6,273 nt of DNA, taken from the NCBI GenBank assembly GCA_905216075.1, contig CAJMSO010000111.1, positions 1 through 6,273 on the forward strand, written 5' to 3'. The notes under the pieces were generated by a model. It did not search any database. It saw only the letters and a list, made by a program, of their open reading frames with translations, and was not told where the DNA came from. The stretch comes from an uncultured bacterium (GTDB lineage: Bacteria; Actinomycetota; Coriobacteriia; Coriobacteriales; Coriobacteriaceae). Below, piece after piece: positions 5,442 to 6,273 of this stretch (position 1 is the first letter of the stretch; each line of letters begins with the position of its first letter). A program made the position numbers and the translations under genes.

Positions 5442-5606
5442 CGCACAACGGGACCTCGGTTGGGCTCTATCCCGGTTGCAGTTGCTTCGCTCCTGCACCA
5501 CTAGGCTGGTGCGACGGTTTGGCGTTGGATCGGTTCTTTCTGATATATGCTGGTTGCGGCTCTTCTTTTGGGAGGGGCCGCTTTTTTGTTGTGAGGAGGA
5601 TGGCCC
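5442..5606 (+). other. Intergenic leader before the methyltransferase gene
   Basis: No supportable gene. It contains a small hairpin GCACCA (5495-5500)/TGGTGC (5507-5512), a possible alternative hairpin TCCCG/CGGGA (5439-5453) that would compete with the end of the large inverted repeat, and weak promoter-like motifs (TTGGCG at 5519-5524 and GATATA at 5542-5547, 17 bases apart). It ends with a terminator-like hairpin just before the next ribosome binding site. No known riboswitch consensus was recognised. Confidence 0.5.
5556..5587 (+). terminator. Intrinsic terminator-like hairpin just upstream of the methyltransferase
   Basis: GCGGCTC (5556-5562) pairs with GGGCCGC (5575-5581), with one G-T pair, followed by TTTTTT (5582-5587). 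It lies 5 bases before the GAGGAGGA ribosome binding site of the next gene. It may terminate the upstream transcription unit, or act as an attenuator in the leader of the downstream gene. Confidence 0.75.
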
Positions 5607-6273
5607 GTGGCTGATGGGGTAATTCGTTCTGAACTGCTTTCTGCGGATTGGAATGAGGAATGGATGCGCTTGCAGGCTGCTCGGCATCAGGCTGACGACT
5701 CTTTTGAGTGGGACAAGAGGGCTCGGCATTTTCGGCCGCTTGAGACTGCTCCGTATGCCCGAGATTTTATGAAGCTGTTGGCACTCCAGCCTGGTGAGTC
5801 GGTGCTTGATATGGGGTGTGGGGCTGGATCGATTGCTATTCCGCTTGCGCAAGACGGGCATCCCGTGATTGCCGCTGATTTTTCCCCTGCCATGTTGGGC
5901 ACCCTTGATGCTGGCATTGAGTACTATGGGCTCGAGGACCTGATTACGCCGCTTGAGCTTGCTTGGGACGATGATTGGGATTTGGCTGGACCGGTTGCCA
6001 AGGCTGTGGATGTTGCCTTTGCCAGTCGCTCTGTCACCACGACCAACCTAAAGGGCGCACTTGCCAAGCTTGACCGTACAGCTCGCCGGCGTTGCGCTGT
6101 CACGATGGTCGCTAACTCCAGCCCGCGCTATGATCTGCACTTGATGAACGCTATCGGCGCCTCCGTTACCTGCAGCAATGGCTTTGTGTATGCCTTTAAC
6201 ATTCTCATTCAGATGGGTGCCCTGCCGCAGGTTACGTACTTTGAATCGCCTCGTCGCGATACCTTCGATAGCC
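5607..6273 (+). CDS. Class I SAM-dependent methyltransferase (3' truncated by window end)
   Basis: 222 residues of an open frame running off the window. It starts at a GTG (5607-5609) with GAGGAGGA (5593-5600) 6 bases upstream; the nearby ATG at 5599 hits a stop after 4 codons. A helical N-terminal region (about 1-55, with WNEEWMRLQAARHQADDSFEWDKRA split by an Asp-rich bend) precedes a Rossmann methyltransferase fold: motif I SVLDMGCGAGS at 65-75, motif II VIAADFSPAML at 87-97 with the acidic residue (Asp91) expected to bind the SAM ribose, and a motif IV-like DVAFASRSV at about 135-143. The substrate cannot be told from this sequence. Codons end in T more often than in the two upstream genes (GCT, CTT, GAT, GGG), a visible change in codon use. 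It is probably a separate transcription unit behind the terminator. Confidence 0.88.
   Translation, partial: MADGVIRSELLSADWNEEWMRLQAARHQADDSFEWDKRARHFRPLETAPYARDFMKLLALQPGESVLDMGCGAGSIAIPLAQDGHPVIAADFSPAMLGTLDAGIEYYGLEDLITPLELAWDDDWDLAGPVAKAVDVAFASRSVTTTNLKGALAKLDRTARRRCAVTMVANSSPRYDLHLMNAIGASVTCSNGFVYAFNILIQMGALPQVTYFESPRRDTFDS

Noticed and set aside
5442..5555. tRNA or known riboswitch in the GC-rich intergenic region
   Set aside because: No cloverleaf, T-loop or B12-box-like consensus could be found; only short hairpins.
5380..5861. ORFs crossing the large inverted repeat and the methyltransferase start
   Set aside because: No ribosome binding site or family similarity; overlap structured non-coding DNA and the well-supported methyltransferase.

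Overview
The window reads as two unrelated genomic pieces joined near position 2520-2540. The left piece (1 to about 2540) is from a spore-forming Bacillota (Firmicutes). All its genes lie on the minus strand, in the order sporulation sigma factor (sigG-like, truncated), ylmC, sepF, ylmH, divIVA, T-box leader, ileS (first codons only). This is the classic Bacillota sigG-ylm-divIVA-ileS cell-division neighbourhood, here without ylmD/ylmE and ylmG. It has moderate GC, strong AGGAGG-type ribosome binding sites and an isoleucine T-box, all consistent with Bacillota. The class is uncertain; Erysipelotrichia or Clostridia of the gut are guesses.

The right piece (about 2520 to 6273) has visibly higher GC, with strong C/G-ending codon bias in its first two genes. 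All its genes lie on the plus strand, and it looks like a Coriobacteriia genome (Collinsella-like, an inference). It holds the 3' part of a cobalamin-dependent methionine synthase (metH: pterin-binding, B12-cap and B12-binding domains), a complete UPF0210/PFL-family gene, a 315-base intergenic region with a large 134-base inverted-repeat structure and a terminator, and the 5' part of a class I SAM-dependent methyltransferase that runs off the end.

Both the sigma factor and metH are cut at the same place. The junction is best explained as a chimeric metagenomic contig or misassembly; a real transfer event is much less likely.

In the left piece, SepF and DivIVA are septum and pole proteins and YlmH is an RNA-binding S4 protein. 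A terminator after ylmC and an extended -10 promoter before sepF suggest that the sepF-ylmH-divIVA group is transcribed separately from the sporulation sigma gene. The T-box controls ileS according to charging of tRNA-Ile. In the right piece, metH serves methionine/one-carbon metabolism and the UPF0210 protein has no established function. I see no CRISPR array, tRNA, rRNA, transposase or clear new defence system. The least explained element is the long inverted repeat at 5308-5441.
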